NCBI GenBank assembly: GCA_033032175.1
Contig: CM065307.1
Location: 5,456,001 to 5,520,000, forward strand
DNA from: Saturnia japonica
Lineage: Eukaryota; Arthropoda; Insecta; Lepidoptera; Saturniidae
Direction of reading: 5' to 3'
DNA: 64,000 bases
Both the position numbers and the translations under genes were made by a program. The notes beneath the pieces are model-generated. The model ran no database searches. It was given only the letters and a program-made list of their open reading frames with translations, and had not been told where the DNA came from. This document shows, in pieces, positions 47,640 to 59,405 of the stretch (within the stretch, counting starts at the first letter, position 1; each line of letters starts with the position of its first letter).

Positions 47640-48240
47640 ATGTAAAATTAATAGGATTTAAAAACCACGGTTTCGCGGCTGAGTACCTTCAGCGCTTGCC
47701 CCAGCCCAGTGAAGTTATAAAAGCCGCCTGAGACTTCGGAGCCCTTACACACGTATGAACACACACACGTGCACACCACACAGGCACATAGGTTCTGTAA
47801 GGGACCTTTTTTTTTCTTTTTTTGCGCTAGTTAGACTAAAGCGCTATTTAGTGTAGAAAAACCATTCCGATTACTAAATACACATACGCATGGTCCACTC
47901 CTTCCTCCCAGGAGGAGGGGAACGTGCATATGAGTATATATTAGTTAGTTCGAATTCTCTTAGGATTAGGGAATTAGTTAGATCGCAACTTTTTCGCATT
48001 CGCGACGACCGCCCGAGCCGAGGTTCGGCCACTCTGGCACCCTCGTGCGGGTCGTCACAAACTTTCGCGGCTGAGTGCCCTAAGCGCTCGCCCCCAAGTC
48101 CGGTGAAGCTGTAAAAGCCGCAGCGGCTCTGTTTTACGATAGGGCCCCTATGGCTAACAGTGTAGTCAGTTCAAAAAAAAAAAAAAAAATCGGAGCCCTT
48201 ATAGCTAACAGTATAATAAGTTCGAAAAAAAAGGATTTAA
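47640..48240 (+). mobile_element. Repeat family D, retroposon-like, with internal duplication
   Basis: Two related GC-rich segments (47668-47745 and 48060-48150) share TTCGCGGCTGAGT, AGCGCT-GCCCC and TAAAAGCCGC. They are separated by about 300 bases including CA-rich sequence (ACACACACGTGCACACC). The unit ends in a poly-A run at 48174-48189. It is followed by a second, similar tail (GCCCTTATAGCTAACAGTAT then poly-A), suggesting a retroposed 3' end inserted next to, or duplicated with, another. A plus-strand frame of 74 codons at 47890-48114 begins ATG but has no recognised domain. Confidence 0.55.
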
Positions 48241-48689
48241 TGATATAACAAAATGGAGTTGTATCAAAATTTTAATATTATTAGTAGATATTAGAAGCAG
48301 AATCTATAAAACGGAACCAGAGTTTCACTTCCTTCAGGAAGTTCAATAAATTTATACCAAAATATGTTTACTTTCACTGTCGTTAAATTGGTTGGTTTTT
48401 GTAAATTAAAACTCGTCAAGTAGTACGATTATTTACGCACGTTGTGTTGAAATTGATAGTGGGCCACGACCATGGTATTACGCCTCCGACGCCTATGCAC
48501 AACAATCACAATATGTCCATATTAATTAGCATACGTGAATCGCTCGAAACCTTCGGATGATTCACGTCAATCAAAATGCACAGTAAAAAAATTTAGGTTT
48601 AAATAAATAGGCTAAATATTTTTTTTTTATATTAACACGGTGATTTGATGGCGGGCGTTGTGTAACTCAAAAACAACCGTGATCACTAA
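48241..48689. other. Non-coding stretch
   Basis: Nothing recognised beyond AT-rich background. Confidence 0.35.
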
Positions 48690-48940
48690 TGGCCGTTTTC
48701 AACAACCTACCTATCCATTTTTTTAGTTACTAAAGATAGACAAATAACCCTTTGTCCTTACGTTTTTTTCAATAACCTATCAATGGATAGTTTTTCTTAT
48801 CTACATAATATACAATATCCATATCCTATAGCTTGAATAGAGAAGAGATATCTACCTTTAGTTAAAAGTAGTACTTAATACAAATATATACTAAACGGGG
48901 ATAGTATATAAACTCAGAAATGTTATTTGAAAACGGCCGT
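48690..48940 (+). mobile_element. 251-bp MITE, copy 2
   Basis: Ends GGCCGTTTTCAACAACC and, reversed, ACGGCCGTTTTCAAATAAC. The body aligns over its whole length with the minus-strand copy at 37044-37295 (AAGATA, CCTTTGTCCTTAC, CAATAACCTATC, TCCATATCCTATA, AGTAGTACTTAATACAAAT). Non-coding, with moderate divergence between the copies. Confidence 0.75.
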
Positions 48941-50749
48941 ATGAGACAGATAACCTCTCAACAACTGGCAGTTTGACAAGTGATTTCTTCAATTCATTTA
49001 TGCACATTCAAAATAACAGTTTATATTTCGACACATTACTCTTGGCAAGTGGTAAAATAATTGATAAAAACAGATTACAGTAGAAAATAACAGTGTGTAA
49101 TGGAAGAGGTAAAGTAGTTATGATTATGATGAATACACGTATCACAAAGATATTCTTCTCATGTATACATTAGAGTTGTGTATTAAATTACCCAGCATGG
49201 TTTTACGTTAGGTTTGGCACTTGGAATTTTTCAAAAAGCGAGTGCGTATCTTTTGGGAACTTTATCGTAGTGTAGTTGTCTTATTTTTGTATAATTGTGT
49301 AAACCTAAATCAAATTCAAAAATACTTTTAGGCCATCAGAAGACTATTATGAACGTTATAAGAGCTGGTAAGAAACTTGATCAGGTTTATGAATTGTTTT
49401 TTTTTACATATTATTTACCGGCTTTTTTTGATGACTGGGATGTTTTCGGAACCGGTGGTAGTGTTTTGACAGTAAGTACTAAGTACATCGAATAAAGTGT
49501 TATGTATATAATAAATTATTGTTATACATTTATATATTTAGGTAATAGATATATTACAGTTGATTAAATATTACTTTACGGTATAGTAATAACGATATAA
49601 AGTCTGTTTTTGAGCGTTAAATTACGAAAGTAATCTTATACATATTATATATAAGTATTTTATTTTTAAAGCGCAGTAATTTTAGGGTTGCGGAAAAACT
49701 AGATCTATATAATATTTATAATAAATAAACTTATATTATATTAGTTGCAAGTTGATACTCAAGACCTTCTCAACCAATTCAAGCATTTACAATGCCAACT
49801 GTCTACTTATAATGACATACCTTGGAGCAATTTACGAGTTATAAAATTATAATTTATTTTCCCGCAAGCGGACGGATACTACTTAACTTTTTATACTATT
49901 AAAATGCCTTCCTCAATAATACGAATAAGTACTATGTCGCATATAAATGCAACAAACATAGTTTTAGAGATCTTATGAGGCTGACGTACCTACGTATGTA
50001 TGTATGTCCGGATATTTCTTCGAACCGTTAGTTTATTAACAATCAAGTGAAATTGCAAACGGGCACTAATAATTTTGAATTTCTGAAGTTATGTTTATTA
50101 AATAAGCAAAATCATGATACTAGAACTTGCAAAATGAAAATTTGCTAAATGTAATTTGCAACGACTCATTTGTTTCTGGCACTTGCCAGTAGCTTCCAAG
50201 GCTCGCCCGTTTCGCTCGCGCGGCTCGTGGATTATGATCGCAGGTTCAACATAAACTAACTGGTTAGTTTATAAGCCTACGAAAATGTAAGCGTTTGATT
50301 GCCCATTTTAATGTCCGTTCACAATTTATCGACAGTTTATAACCTCACTAGATTGTATATAAGCTAACGGTTCCTACAATTATTCGGTGACATATACATA
50401 TGTATTGTCACTGTTATTGGACTATAATCCAATATATATGATATGTAGGTATTTATGATATACCATACTTTAACGTTTTTGGTGAAATTAATGGTGTGTC
50501 CAACGATAGAGTGACGTACTAAACTTACAAAAGGAACTGACTCTCAAATACAACTGCTCGAACATACTAATAGGTGCTTGACTAGGGCTACCAACCAAAG
50601 TGCATGGATTTGTGGACATTTGCAATCAAAATGCGGGACGAGGCTAAAGAAGCGGGGCACTGCTGTCAAAGAAAAGGAAAGCGAGAAATACAATTAAAAC
50701 TCAAAGTTACCTCCCACAGTTTTAAATAATCCTATTGAATGTGTTTTAC
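48941..50749. other. Non-coding stretch
   Basis: No supported exon. A plus-strand ATG at 50605 opens a 41-codon frame, but its neighbourhood (AAAATGCGGGACGAGG) reads like repeated non-coding sequence. Confidence 0.4.
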
Positions 50750-50836
50750 TTCGGCATACAACATGTCAGATGCTTCGGTAGCGGAAGACACGAGACGCGC
50801 GATGTTCAATACGAGTAAAACAAAACGTGCGTTCAT
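50750..50836 (-). CDS. Candidate signal-peptide first exon
   Basis: On the minus strand an ATG at 50836 in good context (AGAAAAATGAAC) starts 29 codons. They begin MNARFVLLVLNIARLVSSAT and are followed by EASDMLYAE. This has the shape of a secretory signal peptide: one arginine, a hydrophobic core and small residues before a likely cleavage around SSATEA. The 29th codon is followed directly by GTAAAA, a possible phase-0 splice donor. The sequence before the ATG is GC-richer than the background and could be a 5' UTR. No second exon was recognised, so this remains a hypothesis; a chance frame is possible. Confidence 0.3.
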
Positions 50837-51479
50837 TTTTCTGCCCGAAAGTTTAGCACTACAATAAAACGAGATAACTGGCGTCTTGCACAAATATTTC
50901 GCTGGACGCGTTCTTTGAAGATTTAGAAGCGGGATATTTGGCAACACTATATTCTTGACGTCAAATTCTCATATTGAGGACGGTAGGTAGCCAAGCGAGC
51001 ACTAAATGTATTTACCTGTATGTAAAATTTCACTGTACAACTTTCTATTACATTATTTATTTTGTTCGTTTTACAACCATGTTAGAAATTTTCAAGTAAC
51101 TAAATAAATAAATACATATTTATGATAATGACATCAGGTACAAGGGCATCCTCTAATTAAACCCAAATTATATTCCGGCTAGGAAGTTCAAATTGCCTAT
51201 ATTGCTATTCTATTGTATATTTACAATGAAGATGTACATTATATATTTATATCCTTGTATCTATCCATCCTTAAGTAATTAGGTAATTACGTTTCCTAAT
51301 ATAGTTTCTTTCAGCCTTGAGTGAATTATCCGTTTTACAAATACGAAATCGTATATGTGCGTGCTCAGAATAATGCCTGTAATTTCCTTACATCCAGTCC
51401 TCTAGACTTCAATGGTAATTCAGCTTCGTTTCTTTCCTCGTCCGTAATGACGACATAGTTAATTGTTATACATTTTTCA
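50837..51479. other. Non-coding stretch, possible upstream region
   Basis: 50837-50990 is moderately GC-rich (AACTGGCGTCTTGC, GCTGGACGCGTTC) and would be the 5' UTR and promoter if the candidate exon is real. The rest is AT-rich background. Confidence 0.3.
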
Positions 51480-51670
51480 GCTTTTAATTTCCACTATCTG
51501 GGCCACCGAGCAGAGCTCAATGTATTGAAAAACACCTATCTATATATACTTGGAATGTAAAACAATATGCAACCAATCGCGTTCACGGATAGCATACGAA
51601 ACCTTCTCCATAAAAATATTTAGATCTACCTCGGTCAAACGGTGTTCGAGTTTATAATTCTCATAATATA
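51480..51670 (-). repeat. Repeat family C fragment
   Basis: CTGGGCCACCGAGCAGAG, ACTTGGAATGTAAAACAA, GATAGCATACGAAACCTTCT and AGATCTACCTCGGTCAAACG match family C at 32.6, 38.5 and 62.4 kb. Probably Helitron interior. Confidence 0.5.
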
Positions 51671-53184
51671 TACAAGACATTAATACTTAATGCATATATT
51701 TTGAGGTTCATATCAACAATTAATAGCAAACGTGGTTTGTTGCAGAAAGACATAACAGCTGTTAATCATTTACAGGTGGAAATAGCAAAGGATTTGTTGA
51801 TAGATTTTCGCAAGGTAAAGTTTTCGTCAATCAAATATTTAATTTAATTGTTGCGAAGGTATAATATTGATGTATTTATATCAAAATGACATTAGTATCC
51901 GCAATCAAATTATTAGAAACGATTGTATAATATTAAAGAATTCAGCGAACAAACCAAGCAAAGGTAAATATAATAAATTGAATCGTGAACGTCTAAGTTA
52001 TCCAATGGTTTGAAGGACACTTTTATTCATTCGACAGCTGACATTGCTAATTGAAAGGTCTAATCAAATACAAATAAATTGATTAGAATAGAATATTGAA
52101 TTTAATAGCTTATTATAACACATTAATTGTTAATCATTATATTGACGACAGTAACAGTATCAATTGTGCTGTAATAATAACATAATAATAAATATAGAAT
52201 AACATTTATACCTATATAAAAACAAAAACCATTTCATAATTTTTGAAATTATTTACAAACAAAAAACTTGTAGTATTTATTTGCCTTATTACCTCATTAA
52301 CATCGCTTGTACATTGAACGTTTGAAAGTAATAAATAAGAGATTCTAAGCATCGTTTTGAACATAGAGCTTTGAATATGTAAGTATACCAAAACACATGT
52401 AATTTTTTACTTAGGTACATTTTTTACCATTAATTATGATGAATCCACAAAACAATGTATGTGTTAGCAATATAATATGTTCTGATATTTAGATATATAT
52501 AGATATATTATGGCCTTGTTATATAAATCTAACATCTAATAAAATAAAATAAAATAATATTAACCAAATTAAGAATTTATATTTCAAATAAGATTGTTCG
52601 TAAATTTAACGCTACTTGACTAAACACAATGACGTTATTTTTACCGCAATTCTCAAAGTAGCGTTAAAATAATTTCTTTTATACATCGTACAATAACTTT
52701 CAATTCGTCGTTCAACGACCAACAATTCGACATCCATGCAATTCACAGCACGTAGATTTGCATATTAGTTTTTTTTTTCACAAAAGCATCTGAAAAATCT
52801 TCAAAACTTTTTACGGTACATTGACACTTAGCAACGTTCGCGTCTCCATTAGCGCATATTAAGATCGCATGTATAGGTAGAAAGTATTGCATTACATCAC
52901 TAGATGGTCTTACACGAGTAAATATTACCGAGACTTCATTATACAATCAAATTGGCAGTTTCGAAATCGCCTTCAGTGGTAAACAGCTTTGGTTTATTTA
53001 CTTATATTTTAAAAGTAATTAGCATAAGTTTGCGTTTATCTACCTGTGTATTTTGCATCCGTGAAAGAGAATATTTTATACACAGTTAGTATCTATTGAA
53101 AGTTGTGACTACAATTAATTTCATCTCCATCATACGTGAAATAGAATGAAGAAAATGTTAAGTTTTCACTTATTTTTTAATCGT
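51671..53184. other. Non-coding stretch
   Basis: No supported gene. An AATAAAATAAAATAAAATA run lies at about 52537. The 67-codon minus frame at 52743-52946 has no domain. Confidence 0.4.
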
Positions 53185-53435
53185 TATAGGTTTAGCTTTC
53201 TGGCCACAATCTCCCAGATGTTATGTGATAATGTAGCCCAAGAAGGTAGCACACTAAGTCTAGTGGAAGACTGGATCTCAAGTGCAGCTGCCGGAACACA
53301 CCTATAGGTGCTTGGCGACAGATTTTCAACTCGAGGGTGGTAGCTAGCCAAGTGGGCATTAGAAAAAGCCCTACCACCATGCTATCGATTCATCACGATG
53401 TTTTACTTCACCGACAGCTCAGGCTCATTGCAGAG
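53185..53435 (-). mobile_element. SINE family 3, body copy
   Basis: Minus strand: CTGTCGGTGAAGTAAAACAT, CGTGATGAATCGATAGCATG, GTGGTAGGGCTTTTTCTAA, GCCCACTTGGCTAGCTACCA, TCTGTCGCCAAGCACCTATA, CCGGCAGCTGCACTTGAGA. This is the best-preserved body in the window. The tRNA head is missing. Confidence 0.65.
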
Positions 53436-55256
53436 ATTACATTTTAAATCTTAGTTCTATATATTGTCAATTCGAAGATATTAAAAAAAATTATCTGGAT
53501 ATTATTTCTAATAACTTTAAATTATAGTATATAACATATTTTTTAAATCTATTGTTGGAAAGCTTCGTAAACTAGACTTTGATGAGTTTGACATAGTGCG
53601 TCTTAAGAGGAAATGTCCATACAAACGCATTTTCTGTTTTGTACCTAGATAATTGTACTACAGCAAAATGTTTATATACCATACAATCAATTTATGCAGC
53701 AAATGCTAAAGCTACAATATAGCTACTATGATTTGATTTTTTTTCAGATTATTTTGTGTACACTTCCTCCCTTTACATTCATTATAATGCAAAAAAAGTA
53801 GGTAATTTATTTACAAATTTATTAATTTATAAAAAAATATAATCCAAGTGTTACATTAAAATACCGTTTCGAATGAAATTGGCGATTACGTCGTGCATAA
53901 ATTTATTTTTTTACTATTATATACACGAGACAGTGGCACGTCTATAATTAGCGTACATTTATTAAATAACTGTTACAATATTTATACGCTTTGCGATGGT
54001 AATTGGACGTTGCACGATGCATAATCTCGACGTCGAACGTAAAAGTAGCCTTTAAGTGCTAATATGGAATGAGAGTTCACTTTCGCTGTTGTGTAAATTA
54101 CGACTAACTGAATTCCTTAAAATTTTCTATGGCAACAATATTTTGATAATACCCGTTTTTTATAACAATAGTTCTTTTTATTCCTTGAGATATTTTGTGC
54201 GCACACTATATAAAAATGAAAATTGTCGTCATTTAAATTAAGAAATATAGCTTATTCGCTTATATTAATACTAAATCCCTGATTGTATTAGTCCGCAACT
54301 TCGGATGCAGAGCGCTGCGGTTTTTCATTTCATTTCAATTTTAGGATTGTATCCACAACGACCAAGTCACGCCTTAGAAAATTCCATACCACAAACGCCA
54401 ATTTTATTTACATAATATAATTGAATTGAATTTAATAATAGAATAAACAATTATTATAACCTAACAATTGGGAATGATATATACTTTCTGTGGACAACAT
54501 TTCATAAAAATCGTTCAAAACATTCGGAGTTAAATCGGAACATACAACAGATAGACAACATTTTATTTAGTGTTATGTTAAATTCGAATACAAGCTTATC
54601 TGATGGACAAGTAAACATAAAAAAATTATAATGTCACATTCGTGATCAGCGTCCTTAACGCCTATCAGGAAATAAGGAAAGAAATTAGATATACAGACAG
54701 AACTACAGATTTATTAATACATATTATTATATATATAGAATCGTAATAATAACATTATAGCGTCAAGATTACGATAGGTGCCTTAGTGTTAGACATAGTA
54801 ATTGGCACACATCATGGAGAACGTTCACACATGGAATAAGATGATCACGACAGTTCGACACGACCTATCATTTGTTTGCGATTTCACTAACATCATCTAT
54901 TTTTGCAATAATCATACGAAAACGATATGAATATTATATCAAATATCGTTAAAAAACTATTCACGAGCTTTTTACGTAGCTTTCTTATGACACCTTTCTA
55001 TGTAATAGCCTAACTTACTAACTTTCATTGGTTTATTTATTGACTTTAAAGGTGTATTTAGGTAAATATATTCCTATTCCATATATATATTAAGTACATT
55101 ACAGCTGATGTTAACAGGTGGAATTTACCCAGTAATCCAAAAAACAATAATTAGTCCGTAATAATGGTGACATTGGTCGGTATGTGAAGAATAGGATAAA
55201 TGCAGGTGTATGAAATGGCGACATGCTTCGGGGATGCCGCTGAAATTTAAGATATA
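53436..55256. other. Non-coding stretch
   Basis: AT-rich, no supported gene. The 61-codon plus frame at 54056-54241 has no domain. Confidence 0.4.
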
Positions 55257-55665
55257 TTTATATGTATAAAACCATTACAAGACCTATCATGATGTATGGA
55301 TCTGGGTGCGGGCAACGAAAGAGACAGATGAAGGGAGATTACATGTGGCAGAGACGCAAATGTTAAGATGAATGTGCGATGTAACTAGAATGGTTAAGAA
55401 TTGAAATTACTATGTCAGACGAAGTATGAAAATATCGTGGTTTGGGAAGGTTGTAATTCCTTTTACTAGAAGAACGTTAAGTATGAAGGTAGTTAGATAA
55501 AGGAGTAGAGGAAGACCGGAGATGTTATGGACGCATTGTGTGAGGAATGGTATGCTTATAAAAGCTGTGAATACTGATATGGCAGTTGACAGAGGAGAGT
55601 TGAAAAGTTCTGTTTAAGTGACGACTCTATTTAGGTGGGACAAGGGTAAGAATGAGAAGTTAAAT
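55257..55665 (+). pseudogene. Decayed RTE-clade retrotransposon 3' end
   Basis: The plus strand yields TRPIMMYGSG (from VRPVMLYGSE-type family sequence), a WQRRKC-DECAM equivalent, and downstream matches to the tail seen at 19.8 kb (GTGAATACTGATATGGCAGT, GACAGAGGAGAGTTGAAAAG). Many stops and frameshifts are present. It belongs to the same lineage as 19779-20085 and includes more of the protein's upstream part. Confidence 0.65.
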
Positions 55666-55864
55666 GGCAATTGAAATCTTTAACCGGCTAAAAGGAGTCT
55701 CAAGAGTACTCCATTACTATTTGAAATTAATCACAGATAGGTTAATACTCCTGAGTACTAAATTGCAACGTCTCGTGGTACAACTCTATGTGCAGCTTTG
55801 CTCGAAATTCACTGATAATAATTATTATATAAGCTATTTATATACAATCTACTAGCTATATAAT
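55666..55864. other. Spacer
   Basis: The 63-codon frame here is chance sequence between two repeats. Confidence 0.3.
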
Positions 55865-56395
55865 CTACTGGATGACTCGTGCAAACATTTTGCACAATAT
55901 AGATAATAAAGAATCTATCTAACAGCTGTCACGTTAGTTAAACAGACTGTTAAAAGATGGCGCTTTGAACATATTTTTAACAGACTTCAACAAAAGACTG
56001 GAGATAACTCAATTCGAATGTATATACATTTTTTAATAGATTGCCATAAGTTCTTTGTTTATGAACCGATTTGGATGACTGTGTTTTTGTTGGATAGGGA
56101 TAGTTCACCTTTTATTTCATTGGCATTTGAACTTTGACCATTAAAGATACTCAAGGGAATTCTTCAACATCATTGAAGTAGTTTTTTTTTTGTTGTTAAA
56201 AATTGTTTTTTTTTAGTATCAACAAATGGCATACGTTATACCCAATGAAAAGATTTTTGCTTATTTCTTTATCGAAAACATTAATGACAATAGCGGGGAA
56301 CATAAGTTTTAAAATAATGTTTGAATCATTAATTTTTATGAAGAATTAACGAAGATCCATGGTATTGCGAGGAAAAAACACCTTTGAGATATGAT
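55865..56395 (-). mobile_element. Repeat family B, copy 3, interrupted by family A
   Basis: The left part (TGACTCGTGCAAACATTTTG, TCTAACAGCTGTCACGTTAG) and the right part (ATCGAAAACATTAATGACAA, GCGGGGAACATAAGTTTTAA, AATAATGTTTGAATCATT, AACACCTTTGAGA) are contiguous in copies at 10.7 and 30.5 kb. Here they are separated by a family A insertion, so this element was already in place when family A arrived. Confidence 0.65.
55975..56205 (+). repeat. Repeat family A, copy 6, nested
   Basis: TTTTTAACAGACTTCAACAA, CTCAATTCGAATGTATATAC, TCTTTGTTTATGAACCGATT, GTTGGATAGGGATAG, TCTTCAACATCATTGAAGTA, GTTAAAAATTG. Inserted inside family B copy 3 on the plus strand. Confidence 0.7.
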
Positions 56396-57322
56396 ATACA
56401 TATATGATATTTATTTACATATAGCGAGAATTTAATTAGTTATGTGCTAACCTTCAACAAAGAAAACATATGAAGAGTTACAGGTTTTTTGTTCAAGTCC
56501 CGTTCTACCCGCTGGGCTGCCAATCAATGCTTGCCGGGAAAGCTGTCTCTCCTTATTAGGAAATTACTACTGACGACTTTCTGATGTCCTGGTATCTGCA
56601 AGGCTCGACACGACGCGACTGCAGCTAGCGGTAGCAATCGAGTTTTTACACAATTTTCGAGTTGATCAAGATTTACTGATGTTTTGATATGTTTCTGAAT
56701 AAATGATCAAGATTTTAACATAAATAAATAGTTTAATAGCATTAAACATCACACAAATTATAATAGAAAATTAATATGTAATTTAAAAGAGGATTAATTA
56801 TTATTGTTTTAAAATAAATAAAATTTTAAATTAGACTTTAAATTTTCTTGGGACTTGGTGATATGAAATAATGTTTGATATATATGGACAAAAGTACATC
56901 AATTATTACGGGGAATAGAAGAAGACAAAAGCCCTGTGTAAGGAAAAAATAATAATTATACGCACACTTTTTTAGTTTAATTAAGATTGTTCTAAAAATA
57001 ATGATAAATATCTAGTTGATGATATATCCCACAGCAATTTATAGCCATCTTTAATCATGCCCACTGATCTGAATTCAGTCACTGATAGGTTGCTACTTGC
57101 TGCTTCTGAGGAACAAACTAGCTTTTTATCATTGTACGTTGCCAACAACACGTTTCATAACGGAACAAAGCAGCGCAAGCATACTACTGTTTGGCGATAG
57201 AAATATTTATGACGTGGTAGCAACCAATTTTGTTGAACTTTATACGATATCTACTATTCATAGATGAAAGCAATTACTATTTATATCATAAATAATCATG
57301 TAAGTATTAAGATATTTATTAA
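56396..57322. other. Non-coding stretch
   Basis: A somewhat GC-richer segment (56490-56640, GTCCCGTTCTACCCGCTGGG, CACGACGCGACTGCAGC) shows no frame or repeat partner. The remainder is AT-rich. Confidence 0.35.
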
Positions 57323-57420
57323 CTAGCTGACCCGGCCAGATTTACCCTTTTCGGCAGTTAATGGCTCGTCTACAGTGCCACCTATCGAATCCTAAGATAT
57401 CTCGAAACAAACATATTGTG
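57323..57420 (-). mobile_element. Helitron-like 3' end with family C interior
   Basis: Minus-strand terminus GGCCGGGTCAGCTAG then T at 57322, a clean CTAG-T end. Inward it matches family C (CCCTTTTCGGCAGTTAATGG, GTGCCACCTATCGAATCC). This links family C to Helitron-like elements. Confidence 0.6.
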
Positions 57421-58429
57421 TGAATATGACATATATTTTAAAAAAATATTTGCATACATTACTATGTATGTTTAAACGTCCTTTATTATTCCAGAACTTC
57501 TAGGTTATAATAATCTATAAAAAAAACTACGCCTAACGAAGCGGACGGCATAAAAGAGTATTTAATTAAATAAATATGATTAATATGGGTTTGTAATCAA
57601 AAGTGGCAATATTACGTAAATAGATAAATTATAACTGTTTCATATCAAAAGTTATTATAGTAATGTTATTTTTAATATTAATGTCATGCCAATTAAACAT
57701 TTCAAAGCTTTTGATGATTCTTTCATATATATAATATTTAGAAATAATTATTTGGCAATATATTACGAAAATATATACATTACATCGATACAATATAACA
57801 GAGTCGTTTTTATTTACAATCGATTGGCTATATTTGGTACGTTTACAAAATAAATGTTTGAATTAATTACAGTGGTCGAAATCTGCAAGATTTTTTTAAT
57901 CGTTATTATTTTTTCTTTTTGTTTATGTTCTTTTAAAATAATAGTACTATTATAAATACTTATTGTGATATGTGAATAGTCTTGTTGTATGTACTTATTA
58001 TAATATTCATTGCGTTTATTCGGTGGTTATGTTTGGTGTAGAACAAAGGGTAAAACAATCACCACGACAAATAAAAAATGGTGCGTGTCACCTCCGACAC
58101 GTGATTGAAGTTTGCTCTTTAGAAACGATTGTCCTGGAATAAATATAAAATAATAAAAATAAAAATATAATAATAACACTTATTGCTTCTCATCTAATGT
58201 ATGTATCGTGGGTTTATATATGAAAATAGATTTTTAAAGAGTGAACAAATAATTAAACGTCTACATTTATGCACATCATTTGTGTACACAATGCATGTAT
58301 AATTGTACATATATATTAATAACTGCAATACATGCATGTTTGTGCGCAAAGCTAATTACAAAGTTGTAGTAAGAGCAATTGTCAGCCATTAAACCAATTG
58401 CTCTTTAAGGAAAATTCCTATAATCTCGC
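57421..58429. other. Non-coding stretch
   Basis: Nothing recognised. Palindrome-rich ATGCATGT/ACATGCAT sequence around 58291-58340. Confidence 0.35.
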
Positions 58430-58570
58430 CAACATCGACGCCCGAAGTGAGAGTATGAATTATGTAAAGCGGGAACAAGTTAGCACAGTAACTGGGTCGG
58501 CTAGCTTTCCATCGACGGGTCCCTGCCCTCGCACGGGTTGGATGGACTAACCCTTAGCAGGCTAACCGGT
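58430..58570. repeat. GC-richer fragment of unknown class
   Basis: TCGACGGGTCCCTGCCCTCG, CACGGGTTGGATGGACTAAC, GCAGGCTAACCGGTCTTAG form a sharply bounded GC-rich block without a reading frame. Probably a piece of an older transposon; no second copy in the window. Confidence 0.3.
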
Positions 58571-59060
58571 CTTAGAACCTCGATAGATTTCATTTAAAGT
58601 CATCGCACTTTCTAAATTATATTCTACGTTTATTTAAAATTTCTTGGTGCATTAATTCTGTGATAAATAATAATAATAAAAATTATTTTATTTACGGATT
58701 ATTGTCACCAAGGATATTCAGTAAAAATAAACTAAAATACACATATAAATGAGAGTATATCAAGTTCTCGGAAAGAATACTTAAATATTTAAAAAGTGAA
58801 CTAAATTAACTATACATAAGTTCCCATGATACGATGTTCCTTGCCGTGGTGGCTCGCGGACCACACGCCACAAATGACGTCACAAACTACAAAATTTGTT
58901 GTGGAAAAATATATATAGTTATAATGTCTTTATATTTCTCCCATTTTATTTTCGTTCGCGTTAATCTTTTATATAAATAAAATGTTTGGGGGTTTCCGGT
59001 GTGCGTGCGTAAAAATTACCGGATAAATTTAGTTTCTTTTTTAATTTACTCCTTAGATAC
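58571..59060. other. Non-coding stretch
   Basis: Contains CCGTGGTGGCTCGCGGACCA near 58844, possibly a SINE-head relic. No gene recognised. Confidence 0.3.
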
Positions 59061-59291
59061 TTGGTCTTTTTAAAAAACAACATTATATCATCATTCAATA
59101 TAAAGTTGCGTCATTGTGACGATGACGCCTGTTTTCAGCTTTATAAAGAGAAACACATGAGACGTCACGAGCGGACCTCAAAATCCCGTCCATCAAGGGA
59201 TGCATACACTGGTCGTAAATGTGGCCGAAGGATCCTCTCCCGTATCGGTCTGTTTAGTTTTGAACGCAAGTGTTGCCACGATGCTACTTAA
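59061..59291 (+). pseudogene. C-terminal remnant of a non-LTR retrotransposon protein
   Basis: A plus-strand frame starting at a TTG (not a true start) ends RPSRDAYTGRKCGRRILSRI followed by GLFSFERKC. Many insect non-LTR endonuclease/reverse-transcriptase proteins end in a zinc-finger-like Cys-x2-Cys ... SRIGLxSHxRxC module. Here the first cysteine appears as Gly and the histidine as Phe, so the finger is broken. An AATAAA signal lies shortly after the stop at about 59328. Upstream catalytic domains are absent. Family assignment is by motif memory only. Confidence 0.5.
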
Positions 59292-59405
59292 ATCATTTAT
59301 CAAAGATGAAACGGTCTATTAGTTATTAATAAAGTTATTTTAAGTTTTAAGATATGTTTATTTTTATTTCCTATTTATTTTACTTATTTATTTATTTCGT
59401 TCTTA
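59292..59405. other. Spacer
   Basis: AT-rich 3' flank of the preceding remnant; TTTATTTATTTATTT-like runs. Confidence 0.3.

Noticed and set aside
50605..50730. Plus-strand 41-codon frame starting MDLWTFAIKM
   Set aside because: The surrounding sequence looks like dispersed non-coding repeat and no donor or continuation was found.
50750..50836. Joining the candidate signal-peptide exon to the exon at 16952-17301
   Set aside because: Phase 0 would fit only the second acceptor at 17316, but a secretory leader directly before a hydrophilic start with its own good ATG is unlikely, and nothing in the sequence supports the 33-kb join.
54289..54320. Short GC-containing near-palindrome (CCGCAAC...GCTGCGG)
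   Set aside because: The stem is too short and imperfect to support any element.
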